Assembly (NCBI GenBank): GCA_023374045.1
Contig: CM041781.1
Coordinates: 143,708,982 to 143,772,981, forward strand
Direction: 5' to 3'
DNA from: Limonium bicolor
Taxonomy: Eukaryota > Streptophyta > Magnoliopsida > Caryophyllales > Plumbaginaceae
DNA: 64,000 nucleotides
Below the pieces are notes generated by a model. It made no database searches, had not been told where the DNA came from, and worked only from the letters and a program-made list of their open reading frames with translations. Shown one piece after another: positions 44,820 through 56,105 of the stretch; position 1 is the stretch's first letter, and every line of letters starts with the position of its first letter. Position numbers and translations under genes: made by a program.

Positions 44820-47012
44820 CCACAGAACATGCCCAACATTGTCAAATCCTCTCCAAACTTTTCCTCAAGCCTTCTAATGTTTTCCAACACCATTTGGCAC
44901 ACTCAAAACCCTATATATCCCTAAAACCCATTTTCCAACTCCTTAAGCACTTACTCATCTCATACCAAATTCCTAACACTTATAATGTTTTCTCCTTGGT
45001 TTCTAAGTGGTGTTTCATACCTATGATAACCACTATGCCAATATGTTCCTCACCACTACTACATCATCTCCCAAGAATCTTTACTTCCTAACCATTCCTT
45101 AAACATCTTTACAGTTATGGCTTCTTCATGCAATACATATTCTCATTTATTCAAAATTGCACAAGTCCTAAACCAATCTCACCATGATCTGAAATGTCCC
45201 AAAAATTCTTTTGCATTCTAAATCCTCTAGACATTGCCCAAGCCCTTTTTACATCTTTAAACACCTTAATGGATGTTCTTCATAGGAAGCACTTAACCAT
45301 TCTAAAACTTCTAACCTACCAAACTCATTTTAGACCCTTAGAAACTTCTTATACATATCTAATTTTGACATAGGTTCTCCATAGAACATTACTAACCAAC
45401 ACACATTGTTTTCACATAAACATTAAGAACAACTAAAATCCATCAAACACATTCTTATACAAACATCACTCATTTAGCACTACATCAATATATTGCATAA
45501 TTTAAATTGCTTGGCTTAGGCCCTTAAATAACATGGCTTTTAGGCCTTTAAGATGCGGGTAAATCAAACACTGAATTTCCACAAATATTTTGCCTTTGAC
45601 CTGGCAAATACACTCAACAATACATATGCCTTTACTAAGCCTTTGAGAACATTTACTAAGTCATTCACCATTGGCCCTTAGATCATTTTAATAAGCAACA
45701 AAGCTCATTTCTCCTAAGACTTAAACCACATTAGGTTAGCACATTTACCTTTTTTCCTCACAACTTCTTTCTTGTTTCCTTGACTAAATCTGCAAGGCTT
45801 TATTGTTTGTCAACTTCTAAACATTATACAAATGATAAAATGAGTGTACAAGCTTTATGCTTAATCTCATGTAAACCCTAGATTATACATTGCTTTAAAA
45901 ACATTAAGATAGTTGTTTTACCTAGAACTTGAAGAGAGTTTGAAATATATCGAGAGAGGACTCCACCTAGTCCATGAAAGGTTGAAATGAAGCTAGAAAC
46001 AAGGCAACATAAGGACACCATTAAGGGTGATTTTCGGACAACACAAAAACATGAGGGAAATGTTATTTTTCTTTGAGTTTCCTTACCTAGAAGCAAGGAG
46101 AACAACAAATGTGAAAAGATGAGCTCAAGCTCCTCCCATGGTGATTCTCTTGGCACCGAAATGGAGCTTGGATTTTGAGAAGCGAGGAATGAAGAGCTTA
46201 ATGAGACTAGAGAATGTTGTCTTTGTTTTTGATTTGGCAAAGTGAACTAGGAGTTACAAGAGGTTGAAGATAAGAATGGTGGTGGTACTATTGGCAAAAC
46301 CGTGAATGGAGAATGAAATAGAGATAGAGAGAGTTTGGAACCGGTGGGAAATGAAGAGGAAATGAGAGAGATGAGATAAGTTTATAAGTTTTAGATATTT
46401 AAGTAGTAAAAGTAAACAGTACTTTCTACTTTACTTTAGTTGGCTTATTTTTTGTTAAGTATGGTGAGCATCAAGAAAACCGGCCCCCAATTTATAAACA
46501 AGGGGTATTTAGTCATTGTTGACCAATTGTCACACTTATAATGACATTGTTTAAACTTGCTATTTCGTTACTATTCACAAAACAAGGCACATAGATGTGA
46601 AATTTTTGATTTCCCATTGATATAGACTTCCAAATGTGATACTAAGTGTACACATGGGTAATAGAAGAGTAATGATGGACTTTAGCCATTCAAAACTCAT
46701 TTACAAGACAATTTTTCAAAAATGTGCTTTAAGACGCCTTAAAGCACATTTGTTGTGTTAACTTGTTTTCAAGCTTGGTTTTCTTGGTAATTGGTTTAAT
46801 ATGTTCATTAGTATCTAAAGAAGGTCTTGGTAAGCTCATTAGTCTTACCCAAGCTTATTCCAATCTTAGAACACATTTTGTGGCCTAATTGACTTAAGGC
46901 ATTTATTTGTGTTTTCTATGGTTAAATTGTTACTAATGTTTCTTAAGACTCGTTTTAGTCTTAATTACCAATTTAAATGTTTAAACAACATACTAAGGTT
47001 TGGGGTATTTCA

Positions 47013-47337
47013 ATCTACCCCCCTTAAAAACTTTGTCCTCAAAGTTCACACTTCCACATATCCTAAATGTTAGAACACAGAATACATAAACCATATTTCC
47101 ATAACAAAATTGACAACCACTTACATAACATTGGACACAAGGTCCTACAACAACGTCGTTCAATAAACGGTCATACTTACATAACATCGGACACAAGGTC
47201 CATACAACAACATCAACATCATTCAGACAAACGGTCTGTAACATAACAACATAACATAGACGATGTATTTAAATACACATCATACACACATAACCGAAAT
47301 GGCTCTACCCCCCTTAAAAAGGGGTACGCCCCGTACC
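47013..47337 (-). other. Tek-D polypurine tract and 3' untranslated region
   Basis: In sense, the polypurine run TTTTAAGGGGGGTAGAT lies directly before the LTR. Further out is a duplicated block of about 70 bp (ACATTGGACACAAGGTCC at 47130 and ACATCGGACACAAGGTCC at 47196) that is single in Tek-B. Confidence 0.82.
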
Positions 47338-48770
47338 CTATACACATACACTAAGTAAACATGATGGGTACTTCGCCTTCATCTTATCTACCAGCTCCCA
47401 AGTGGCCTCCTCGACGTCCTGGTTAGACCAAAGAACCTTCACCAGTCTCACTGACTTATGGCGAGTGTCTCGAGTCTTAGTATCCAGAATCCGTACCGGA
47501 GTCTCCACTGATCGCATGGTCGGCTCTAAGGTTAGCCTTTCAGGCTGAAGTACATGAGACGGATGAGACATATTATTTCTTCAACTGGGACACATGAAAT
47601 ACATCATGTACCTTGCCCAGCTCGGCGGGTAAATCATGTCTGTAAGCTACCGGGCCGATCCGCTCCGTCACAACATAAGGCCCCACATATTTCGGGCTTA
47701 ACTTGCCTTTCTGGCCAAAACGAAACACTCCCTTCATGGGGGATACTCTCAGAAATACCTGATCGCCCACGGCGAACTCCAGGCCACGTCTGCGCACATC
47801 AGCGTACGACTTCTGTCTATCCTGAGCTGCCTTCATGTTAGCCCAGATCTGGCGAACTTTTGCCTGAACTTGTTCCAGATACTCTGGTCCTATATTGACC
47901 GTCTCAGTCGACTCATCCCAGCATAATGGCGTGCAGCATGGTCTACCGTACAAAGCCTGGAAGGGAGACATCTTGATCGAAGCATGGTAACTGTTGTTGT
48001 AACTAAACTCGATCAGATGTACTTATCAATCCAGCTGGTCTGAAAATCAAGTGCACATGCACGTAACATATCCTCAAGTGTGGATGGTGCGCTCACTCTG
48101 ACCATCTGTCTGTGGGTGAAACGCTGTACTTAGCTTCAGCTCGGTACCAAGCGCTTCCCGTGTGGATTTCCAGTACTTGGAGTGGAATCTGGTATCCCTG
48201 TCAGACACGATAGTCTTCGGTACCCCATGGTGCCGAACAATCTCTCTATCAAAGAGCTCTGCTAGTTTTGCCACTTTCCAGGTGTCCTTCATCGGTATGA
48301 ATTGAGCCACCTTGGTCAGTCGGTCACAACAACCCAAATCATATTCAGACCTCCCCTTGTAGGCGGAAGCCCTACTACAAAGTCCATAGAAATGTCATGG
48401 AACTTCCACTCAGGCACTGGCATTGCTGTACCATACCACCAGGCCGTCGGGCTCAAACTTGACCTTTTGACAAGTGAGACACCTTAATACATAATCATTT
48501 ACATCCTTTTTCATTCCAGTCCACCAGAAATAACGTTTCATACCCTTATACATTTTTGAAGCTCCGGGGTGAATCAAAGTCTAGAACAGTGGGATTCACT
48601 CAGTATGCGCTCCTTCAGCTCAGCGCTACTCTCGGAATACACAGTCGGCCATTCAGCCTAATTAGGTCATCATCGTGGAGTCGGAAGTCGTACTTCTGAC
48701 CCTCGAATGTGCCATCAATAAGCTTCTGCCTGATCTCCAACATATACTGATCTGTCATCTGAGCACTCCG
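47338..48770 (-). pseudogene. Tek-D integrase and chromodomain (broken)
   Basis: Read on the minus strand. The HHCC region (48480-48770) has frameshifts. The core contains [28 protein letters not shown] and TDGQSERT. The C-terminal part is QDRQKSYADVRRRGLEFAVG, then the chromodomain VKVLWSNQDVEEATWELVDK. It keeps sense codons where both Tek-B copies have stops (for example Gln in VAQFIP, TGA in Tek-B). The gene is cut from RNase H by element E at 48776. Indels near 48000-48110 and 48340-48430 disable it. Confidence 0.88.
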
Positions 48771-49267
48771 CACCTTGTTATACCCAAAATTTCAACCCCC
48801 CGGAGGAGAGTCTCTTCTAATAGGCTAGTAGTGAGGGTTCCCAGATCGATCGGCACATTTCAGAGTGCTAGGGACAGCTTAGTCATCTCCAGGGCCATTT
48901 TCGTAATTTTTCAAGGCCCCTAAGCCCCCTACAGGCTTTCTCTCTCCTCCAAATAAGGGTCAAATCAATTCAAAATGCTTTGAAATTTTTACCCAAGATG
49001 GAGGATGACATTTTAAGCATAATGGCGTTGGAATTTTGATTTTTCGAATTTCCAATAATTTTCTAGCAATTTCTGATTGAATCTAACGAGAAATTGAATT
49101 TAAAAATATTCCAATATCCAAAAAATTCGATTCCACTTTAGAAAAATCAGAAATATCATCCTTTACCCATGTGTGAAATTTCATAATCAAATTCCTTTTG
49201 GAAGCCCTTGAGCTAAAACGTCGGTAAATCTCGGTTTTTACCGGATTTTTCTATCTTTAAAGAGGTC

Positions 49268-49275
49268 TATATAAG
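49268..49275 (+). promoter_or_regulatory. TATA box of E 5' LTR
   Basis: TATATAAG followed by GAACC; repeated at 56597-56604 in the 3' LTR. Confidence 0.55.
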
Positions 49276-49845
49276 GAACCTTATCCCATGATCAAAGAAG
49301 AAGCTCAAGAACCCTAGACTCTCAAAGAAGGCAGCCGTCTCTCTCTCTCCACGTTTTGAACCCCAGAGCCACGATCAAACACCGAAATCTCACCAAAATC
49401 AACACCAAAACACATTTTTCAACTCCCACAACATCATCCATCATCAAACCCCACCAAAACAGCACCAAAACGTGAAGAACATCAAGAACAGCAAGGAGTC
49501 AGAAGCTGGGTTCGAAGTTCTTCTGGATCCGCCATCAACGAGGCCTCCGAAGAATCCCGACGTGAAGAATCCTCCTAAATTCGAAGGTAAAACAGGTTGC
49601 AATTCTACTTTTCTAACTCTCCACGACCTTATTAACTCTCTGTCAAATTTTGGGTTCAAACTAACCTTTTTACGCTTCTGTATTGCTAATTACTTTTGTT
49701 TCTGCCTTGTTACTTGTTCGCCAAGTTTCGTACATAATTCGACTTCAAACTGCAAACTTTCAATCACTAACGTCTTGTACATCTTTCAGGCTACACACCA
49801 TAAATTTGAGCTCAAAACACCTCGGGAACCTTCTGAAAACCCCTG

Positions 49846-50101
49846 TCCGTGGGTGGTCCGTGACCTCGGACCTATGGTCCGGGACCTCGGACGCGTTGTC
49901 CGAGACCACGGACACCCACGGACGGCGGCGGGATTTTAAAAATTCAAAATTTAGGTTTTTCTAATGATGTCCGGGCCCACGGACAGCCTGTCCGTGGCCC
50001 CGGACTTTGCAAATTTTCGTTTTCCTTTAATTCGACTTTTCTGTATATTTAGGTTAACTGGGGTCCGTGGTCTCGGACGTTTGGTCCGTGGCTACGGACG
50101 T
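49846..50101 (+). repeat. GTCCG/CGGAC palindrome cluster in E 5' LTR
   Basis: Three groups (49846-49922, 49968-50005, 50061-50101) of overlapping inverted repeats such as GGTCCGTG...CCACGGAC and GTCCGGGCCCACGGAC. They sit in the presumed leader about 600-830 bp after the TATA box. Copy at about 57168-57416 in the 3' LTR. Confidence 0.8.
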
Positions 50102-50530
50102 AAGCAAAATTCGACCTAATTCTGCCTCCGAAACCCTAGTTTAGGTAGCTTTTAATTTCACTTTATTTCTCTGTCAAAAAATGCTAAAAAACAAAAAAAC
50201 AGAAGCTCGCGCACTTAGGTTAAAACGACTCGTAATAAGCCGTAAATAAACTAAGTAGAGGAAAAACGACCTAGGGAGGGTAATGAAAGTAATTGAACCC
50301 TAATTAAGTCGAATATCAAGCCCCCGAACCCGAACTCTCCTTTCCTAATTTGATCTAGGTTAAAATTAGGTGGCGACTCATAATAGGTTCCAGTGAGCTA
50401 GCTAGGTTTTAATAATTATTGTTATATGACATAGTTATTAATCTTAGGCTATAAGTGGACCTAAAACCCAATCAGATCCCAATCAGCTTTATTCAACATA
50501 GGATAGTGTTTAAAATCGAGGCTCACAGAC

Positions 50531-50548
50531 TGGCGACTCTGCTGGGGA
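50531..50548 (+). promoter_or_regulatory. Primer-binding site, tRNA-Arg type (E)
   Basis: TGGCGACTCTGCTGGGGA, 3 nt after the 5' LTR, the kind of site described for Ogre/Tat elements and complementary to a plant tRNA-Arg 3' end. Confidence 0.72.
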
Positions 50549-51736
50549 CAAACTTCTTAATTTTAACTTGTTTAATTTTAAGAAAGAGGGCTTAACTTGA
50601 AAATGTTTATTTATGGCTTTTATCTGTTTGTTTACTTTGTGCGCACTTTAATTTCTGTACCTTGCATCATATGAGAGCGAGGGTCCACATAAACCATTTC
50701 ACCCCGGGACCCGTTTGAGGGTCCCCTGTCAGGGACTCACACCTTTTAGGTGATGTGAATAAGCGGGGGAAAAGAGGATGTTCTAACCACACCCCTTAAT
50801 ACCTGGGCCTTAGCCCCAAGCGTTTTCCTGGCAGTGTCCTTACCTAGCCCTTGTTTGGTCAGTCAAAGACCCGACCGCAGACGCACACCTTCAGGTGATG
50901 TGAAAAAGTGGGGAAGCCCAAAGAGAATAGCGTGCAAGCCCTATTCCTTTGTGGTGACCTGGGCCCGCCCCAAGCACCTCTCCGGATCGATCCATACCCG
51001 GTTTGATTAAACGCTAGTGAGGACATGTTGAATTTGTGTGGGCCTTGTTTGCTTGTATGATCGGCCCACTACCCAGCCTAGAGATTGATAGGAACTTCTC
51101 CTACATCAACCTAGCCCAAAACGAATTGGCAGCTCTATTTGTTTGCGGCCCAGAGGCCCTGTTTGGTTTAACATGTGAGTCGTTCGGGCTTCGGCCCAAA
51201 AGCTTAGACTTAGGTGATTTCTCTTCTGGCCCATTTTGAATTATCCAATTAGTTCTAGGCCCATAAAAAGGAATCCATCTGAACTCGAAATAACTCACAA
51301 GTCCCGAAAACAAAATCTTTTTCTGCTTAGCAACCATCTTCTCTGGCCCAAAGAAAGTTGGGCCCATTTGTGATTTAGGGACCATTCCAGCCCATGTGCT
51401 TTACTCCAGGCCCAAACACATTCCGGCCCAAGGGCTCATTCTAGACTAGGTAGACTTCTTATCCGGGCCCTAGCCCCAAACCCTAGATCTAGGTGTCACC
51501 TCTCAGGCCCAATCAAAGCCATCTGTTTACATTTCAGTCCAAATTCCAGTTCATAGCCTGAGAGATACTTCAGCCCAAGCACCTCATTTTCTGGGTATCT
51601 TGGCCCACTTGCTTTCAGCCTAAGCCTGTTTCGATCTACCTTGTGAAGTGTCATTATCACCTTAGTGTCTTTCAACCCACTTCCTCTTGTTAGCTAATAA
51701 TGGACTTCTTGGAAACAGGCAAGCCCGAATCCAGAT
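50549..51736 (+). other. E gag leader with a dense GGCCCA motif cluster
   Basis: Non-coding leader. Between 51050 and 51620 GGCCCA occurs about 11 times and AGCCCA about 3 times, against far less than one expected by chance. Earlier, at 50690-50990, two related blocks share GACTCACACCTTTTAGGTGA/GCACACCTTCAGGTGA and GTGAAxAAGxGGGG. The short frames here (51036, 51101 antisense) are not convincing genes. Confidence 0.7.
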
Positions 51737-52994
51737 ATGGCAGAAGGAGGAAATCCGATCAACACCGAGGCCCAGTTGGCCGCTGTGCTGCAAGGGTACA
51801 AGGTCTTGGAGTCCATTGTCGAGGAACTGAGGAGTAAGGCTAATCTCCAGGAGACAAACCAGCACACTCTGGAAAAGCTTGTGGATGAAAATCTTAATCG
51901 TAATTACATCGAGATTGACTCTGTTAGGGCCCAAGATCCTCAAACACGTATGGGGAAGGATGTTCCTGACAACCAGCTAGCTGCAGAGGTCAAAAGGGTT
52001 TTGAAAAGGATTGAGCGCATAGAGAAAACCAACAAACCAGCTGGCTTCGATTATTTCTCCACGGCGTCGTATCCCGAAGTTGCTCTTCCCCTAAAGCTGA
52101 AGCTGCCTGCACTCGCTTTGTACAAGGGTTCCTCGGATCCACAGATTCACTTGGCTATGTTCGACCGAGAAATGTCCATCTTGGGGCTCAACGATATGCA
52201 AAAAGCCAAAGTTTTCGCACGCTATCTAGACGAGACTCCTCAGCGTTGGTATCTCACTCAGAAGATGAATACCAAAACCTACGAGGAGGTTTGCGAGGCT
52301 TTCCTAAATCATTTCGAGTATGCTAAGAACCTCGAGGTCACCAGAATCGATCTGGCAGGAACTCGACAGAAAGACGGTGAGTCCATGTCTGACTTCATCA
52401 AGCGTTGGAGGAGAAAGGCTGCAGCCATGCCTACCAGAATGGACGAGCAGGAGCAAATCCGCATGATAATTGAGAACATGCGAAAACAACACAACCATGA
52501 GCTAAAATTTATGTACTTTCCGAGTTTGGACATGTTGATGGGACAAGTCGGTATTCTAGAGGAAAGGATTCATAAGGAAGGTTTGGAGCTCGAGTGCTCA
52601 AGAAACTCCGGCAGTGGCTCCAAATTATCTAAGCCAGGACCAGAAAAGGCTTATCTTCAGACAGTAGCTTGCGCTCAAAGCAGTTTCCCAGAAGTGAATA
52701 TGGTTCAACGACCTAGATCTCCGCATCAAAACCTTAGGACAATACCCTTACCACGCCGAGACTCATCGCAAAGGGAGTTCACCAACATTGGCCGCACCAA
52801 GTCAGGCGTTTGAAGAGCTTCAGAAGAGAAACCTGCTACAGCCCCTGGCCCCTCGGCCAGGAACCACTCATTTGGGGAGGCATCTTAATCAATTCTGCCA
52901 CTACCATCAGTTGCCTGGCCATTATGCTGACAATTGCCGAGCATTGAAGCACAAGATTCAAGACCTCCTCGAGCAAGGAGTCCAATTTTTCTAA
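51737..52994 (+). CDS. E gag (one frameshift near the zinc knuckle)
   Basis: Capsid protein of the Tat/Ogre/Retand group. From ATG 51737: a predicted coiled helix (about residues 10-50, VLQGYKVLESIVEELRSK), a second basic helix (VKRVLKRIERIEK), then the Gag core from about residue 125 to 260 (LPALALYKGSSDPQIHLAMF, YLDETPQRWYL, EAFLNHFEYAK, DFIKRWRRKAA). This frame ends at 52813. The zinc-binding end continues in another frame (to 52994): FCHYHQLPGHYADNC, a C-x2-H-x4-H-x4-C knuckle typical of this group, then HKIQDLLEQG. The frameshift lies near 52740-52790. The long open frame suggests recent activity; the frameshift could be biological or an assembly error. Confidence 0.85.
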
Positions 52995-54463
52995 GTGTGC
53001 AGATCGTTTTCTTGCATCTTCAAATTTTCCTAGTAGCTTATTAGTTAGTTTTCAGTCACCTCTGATTGTAATCTTTACGTTTCTTTCATGATTCATAAAT
53101 AAAATCATAGTTCCATTTTCACAACTCCTGTACAAACCATTTTTCATTCATCGAAAAAAGAAGGAAAACAAAATAGTTTTTTTTAAGGAAAAGGATCACG
53201 AAGCAATCATTTTCTGACTAAGCAATGGAACGGCTTGTCTCTTGTTTCTAAAAATTTGAACATGCCTAACCAAACACCACAACTCACCCCATAATATCCA
53301 AATAACCCACAAAGAGGTTCAAAGTCCACATCTATCGAATTGTTGTCACAAACCCCAAACCAAAACTGGGGGCAATCTAAGTTTAAGTTCGTCGTCTTTT
53401 ATCTTTTGTCTAAATGTGCGAACGAGTTTCCAAGTGAAAATCTCACGAGAGTGTCTTGAGTGGGAAAACCATGAGTGAGCGAGCGTGTCATTTTTACACG
53501 ACTCCGGTGAGTCCACATTCAAAGGTAGGGTAAACGGCATAACTCCGACCGAAGGAGATAATTTGTAAATTTACGCTTAGACCTGTGAAAGTAACAAAGA
53601 ATGGATACACAACTATCAGGAATGACGAAGCACCTAGGTACAGCACCACATAGCCAAAAGCTTGTAAACCTTGTCAAACCCTAGGCACCCCCCTGAGCCT
53701 TTCATATATCCCTTTTGATATTATGAACTCCACAAAATAACCCGGCCAATGATGAATGTTCGACCCGGTGACCAAAGGAAGCGAGGAGCCCGACTCTCAG
53801 ATAACATTCTCATCAGTCCAGAGAAGCAATGCCGCTATCAGCATGGCGAAGCGATCCGCAAATGGTCCCGAGGGACACAGGATCAAGTGAGCTAACATCA
53901 AAAACAGCTCTCAAAGTTCAAAACCGGGAAACACAAGAACCCCGAAGGAAAGTCAAGAAAGGATAAAACAAAAAGGCAATCCGAAGTACCTCTCGAAGAA
54001 ATCCAAATGACCAAAAAGAGAAATGGTGTAAAGGACAACTTCAAAAGTCCAAGTCCAGAAGCTCGAAAACAACGTCGACATGAAGCAGCTAGACGACTTC
54101 AAGACAAGGAAGATGAATCTGAGAGAAGACACAAGTTGCAGCTTTGGTCACCCATTTAAGCTCCACATACCTCAAATATCCCTCCATGATCCTGTTGTCA
54201 TTCATCACACCCTATGGCCATGTTATAAGCTTTAAAGACTTCCGACTTGATAGTTGTGTGTCTAATCACGTGAAAGTAACAGATCGAATGCGTAAATTCA
54301 TCAAATATCGAATTCAATGGTCTAGAAGTTGTGACCGTAGGTGAGGAACGAGTGCAAACACCAAACACGCCGAGTGTAGGTTAGGAAGCACCACGTAAAA
54401 ACATAAGCCTTGACCCTGTGAGGACGAGACTCGTTCGCACGTTTAATAAAAGGAAATACTGGG

Positions 54464-54555
54464 GGCAATCGATCGTTCCGATCGATTGCCATGAACTCTA
54501 GCTCAGATTGTCTTAAGGGAAAATACTGGGGGCAATTGTTGGTTCCAACAATTGC
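54464..54555 (+). repeat. Two paralogous hairpins after polypurine-like motifs in E
   Basis: Each follows AAATACTGGGGG. Hairpin 1 (54464-54490): GGCAATCGATCG, loop TTC, CGATCGATTGCC, a perfect 12-bp stem. Hairpin 2 (54532-54555): GCAATTGTTGG, loop TT, CCAACAATTGC, a perfect 11-bp stem. Flanks are alike while the stems differ on both sides. Confidence 0.82.
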
Positions 54556-55019
54556 TATGACAACGCCAATTGGAACCCAAAGCTCAAACGTCACCACCAC
54601 CATTCCACCACAGGCCCACATAAGCCCTTACCTCCACAACACCACTACACAGGCCCACAAAAGCCCTTACCTGCACATCAAACTACACAGGCCCACATAA
54701 GCCCTTACCTTTACATCATACACCATACCCCACCGATGGCATGTTCATCTCCTAGGAGATAAATTGCAAGTCCGAAATCTATGGTCAGGAAATGATAATT
54801 TCACTTTCCTTTTCAGTAAACAAAATTTTCTTCAAACACTGCCACGTTTGGCACCTTTTCCAACAAATTCCTGTTCTGAACGAGTATCTTTCATATATTT
54901 TGATTGCATACATCTTATCATCATTGCCATGTTTGGCACTCCAGTGATCAGTTTTACCATTTGCACGAGACCATTATCCTCCTAACTTATTTTTAGTTCG
55001 AGACCCAAAATCGGTGAAA

Positions 55020-55435
55020 GGCCCTGTAGATTCCTCATTCAGTACGAGACCTAGCATCTTCATTCAGTACGAGACCTAGAATCAGTGTGAGATCCACCAT
55101 TCAGTACGAGACTTCAGTGCGAGACCACCATCTTCATCAGTGCGAGGCCCATCATTTTCTTCAGTGCGAGACCATGCATCTTCATCAGTGCGAGACCATC
55201 ATATTTGTCAGTGTGAGACCATCATATTTGTTAGTGCGAGACCCATCATCTTTATCAGTGCGAGACCCATCATCTTCTTCAGTGCGAGACCGAGCGTCAT
55301 CATCCAGTACGAGACCTAGTATCATCTTCAGTGCGAGACCCATCAGTTTCATCAGTGCGAGACCGAGCATCATCATCCAGTGCGAGACCAGTACGAGACC
55401 TAGTATCATCTTCAGTGCGAGATAGAGCGTGATCT
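55020..55435 (+). repeat. CAGTGCGAGACC tandem array in E
   Basis: About 16-18 imperfect copies of a 20-30 bp unit built on (C)AGT(G/A)CGAGACC(C)ATCATCTTC. Frames through it are low-complexity and not genes. Such arrays are common in the 3' part of Tat/Ogre elements. Confidence 0.85.
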
Positions 55436-55729
55436 AAGTTGGCGGGGCAGAGGCAATAAGTCCCCATCTTTATGTCAACTTCTTGGGAGAAGCAACTAGT
55501 GGGCAGTGGCAATAAGTCCCCTTGGTAATCTAGAAGTTATCCCAGCACCCCAGTTGGTGGGCAGAGGCAATAAGTCCCCATAGTATACCAACCAGGAGCA
55601 TTGGAACGGGTTTCGGTCCCCAGAAGCATCCGAGCATCATCAGCATCAACATCATCATCAGCATCGTTAGCATATCATCATCATATCATCTTTTTCTGCA
55701 TGACATCTACATTTGCATTACAGGTTCCC

Positions 55730-55990
55730 GACCCCTTAGAATGTTCGGCATACTTCATTTCATTTTAGGTAGTCAACGCCTTAGAATAGCTTGACATCAT
55801 CTCATTCGTTATAGGTGGTCAACGCCTTAGAATAGCTTGACATCATCTCATTCGTTATAGGTAGTCGGCGCCTTAGAATAGTCTGACATTATTTCATTTT
55901 TTACCTTTAGGTGGCCGACGCTTTAGAATCGCTCGACATCCTTCCACTTTACTCATAGGTAGTCAGCGCCTTAGAACAGCTCGACACAAC
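55730..55990 (+). repeat. 46-50 bp tandem array in E
   Basis: Five to six copies of a unit containing AGGTAGTCAACGCCTTAGAA and TAGCTTGACATCATCTCATT, with divergence increasing to the right. Confidence 0.85.
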
Positions 55991-56091
55991 TTGTTGGTTT
56001 TCAATTGCACGAGGGGCCTTTTAAGATCCAAAATTTTGGGGTATCACTCAAGCATCAACTAGCCTTTTCATTTCCATTACAAAGTCTAGTT

Positions 56092-56105
56092 GACGGGGGG
56101 CAATC
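56092..56105 (+). promoter_or_regulatory. Polypurine tract of E
   Basis: GACGGGGGGCAATC directly before TGTTATACCC of the 3' LTR. Confidence 0.75.

Larger units (their letters stand above)
38697..47012 (-). repeat. Tek-D 3' LTR (minus strand), interrupted by solo LTR I
   Basis: In sense orientation it starts TGAAATACCCCAAACC at 47012, right after the polypurine tract, and ends GGGGTGCTACA at 38697. About 3.8 kb without the 4.5-kb insertion at 39434-43939. The U3 hairpin is at 46718-46751 and the three-arm array at 44565-44819. The short frames in it are not genes. Confidence 0.9.
48776..50527 (+). repeat. 5' LTR of E
   Basis: 1,752 bp, TGTTATACCCAAAATTTC...GAGGCTCACA. TATATAAG at 49268-49275 is followed by a leader with a short ORF (from 49472) that runs to TTCGAAG|GTAAAACAG, a splice-donor-like site; TCTTTCAG|GCTAC near 49792 is a matching acceptor. 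GC-rich palindromes lie at 49846-50101. Confidence 0.93.
52995..56105 (+). other. E non-coding 3' region with several tandem repeats
   Basis: No pol. It contains a polypurine-like CTGGGGGCAATC at 53366; two paralogous hairpins (54464-54555); about three 38-bp copies of CACAGGCCCACATAAGCCC (54610-54715); a CAGTGCGAGACC array (55020-55435); three or four copies of GGGCAGAGGCAATAAGTCCCC (55443-55585); and a 46-50 bp array (55730-55990). The short frames at 54144, 54764 and 55087 look like by-products of repeats and AT content. Confidence 0.7.

Noticed and set aside
55087..55425. 112-codon Ser/Arg-rich frame
   Set aside because: It is the translation of the CAGTGCGAGACC tandem array.
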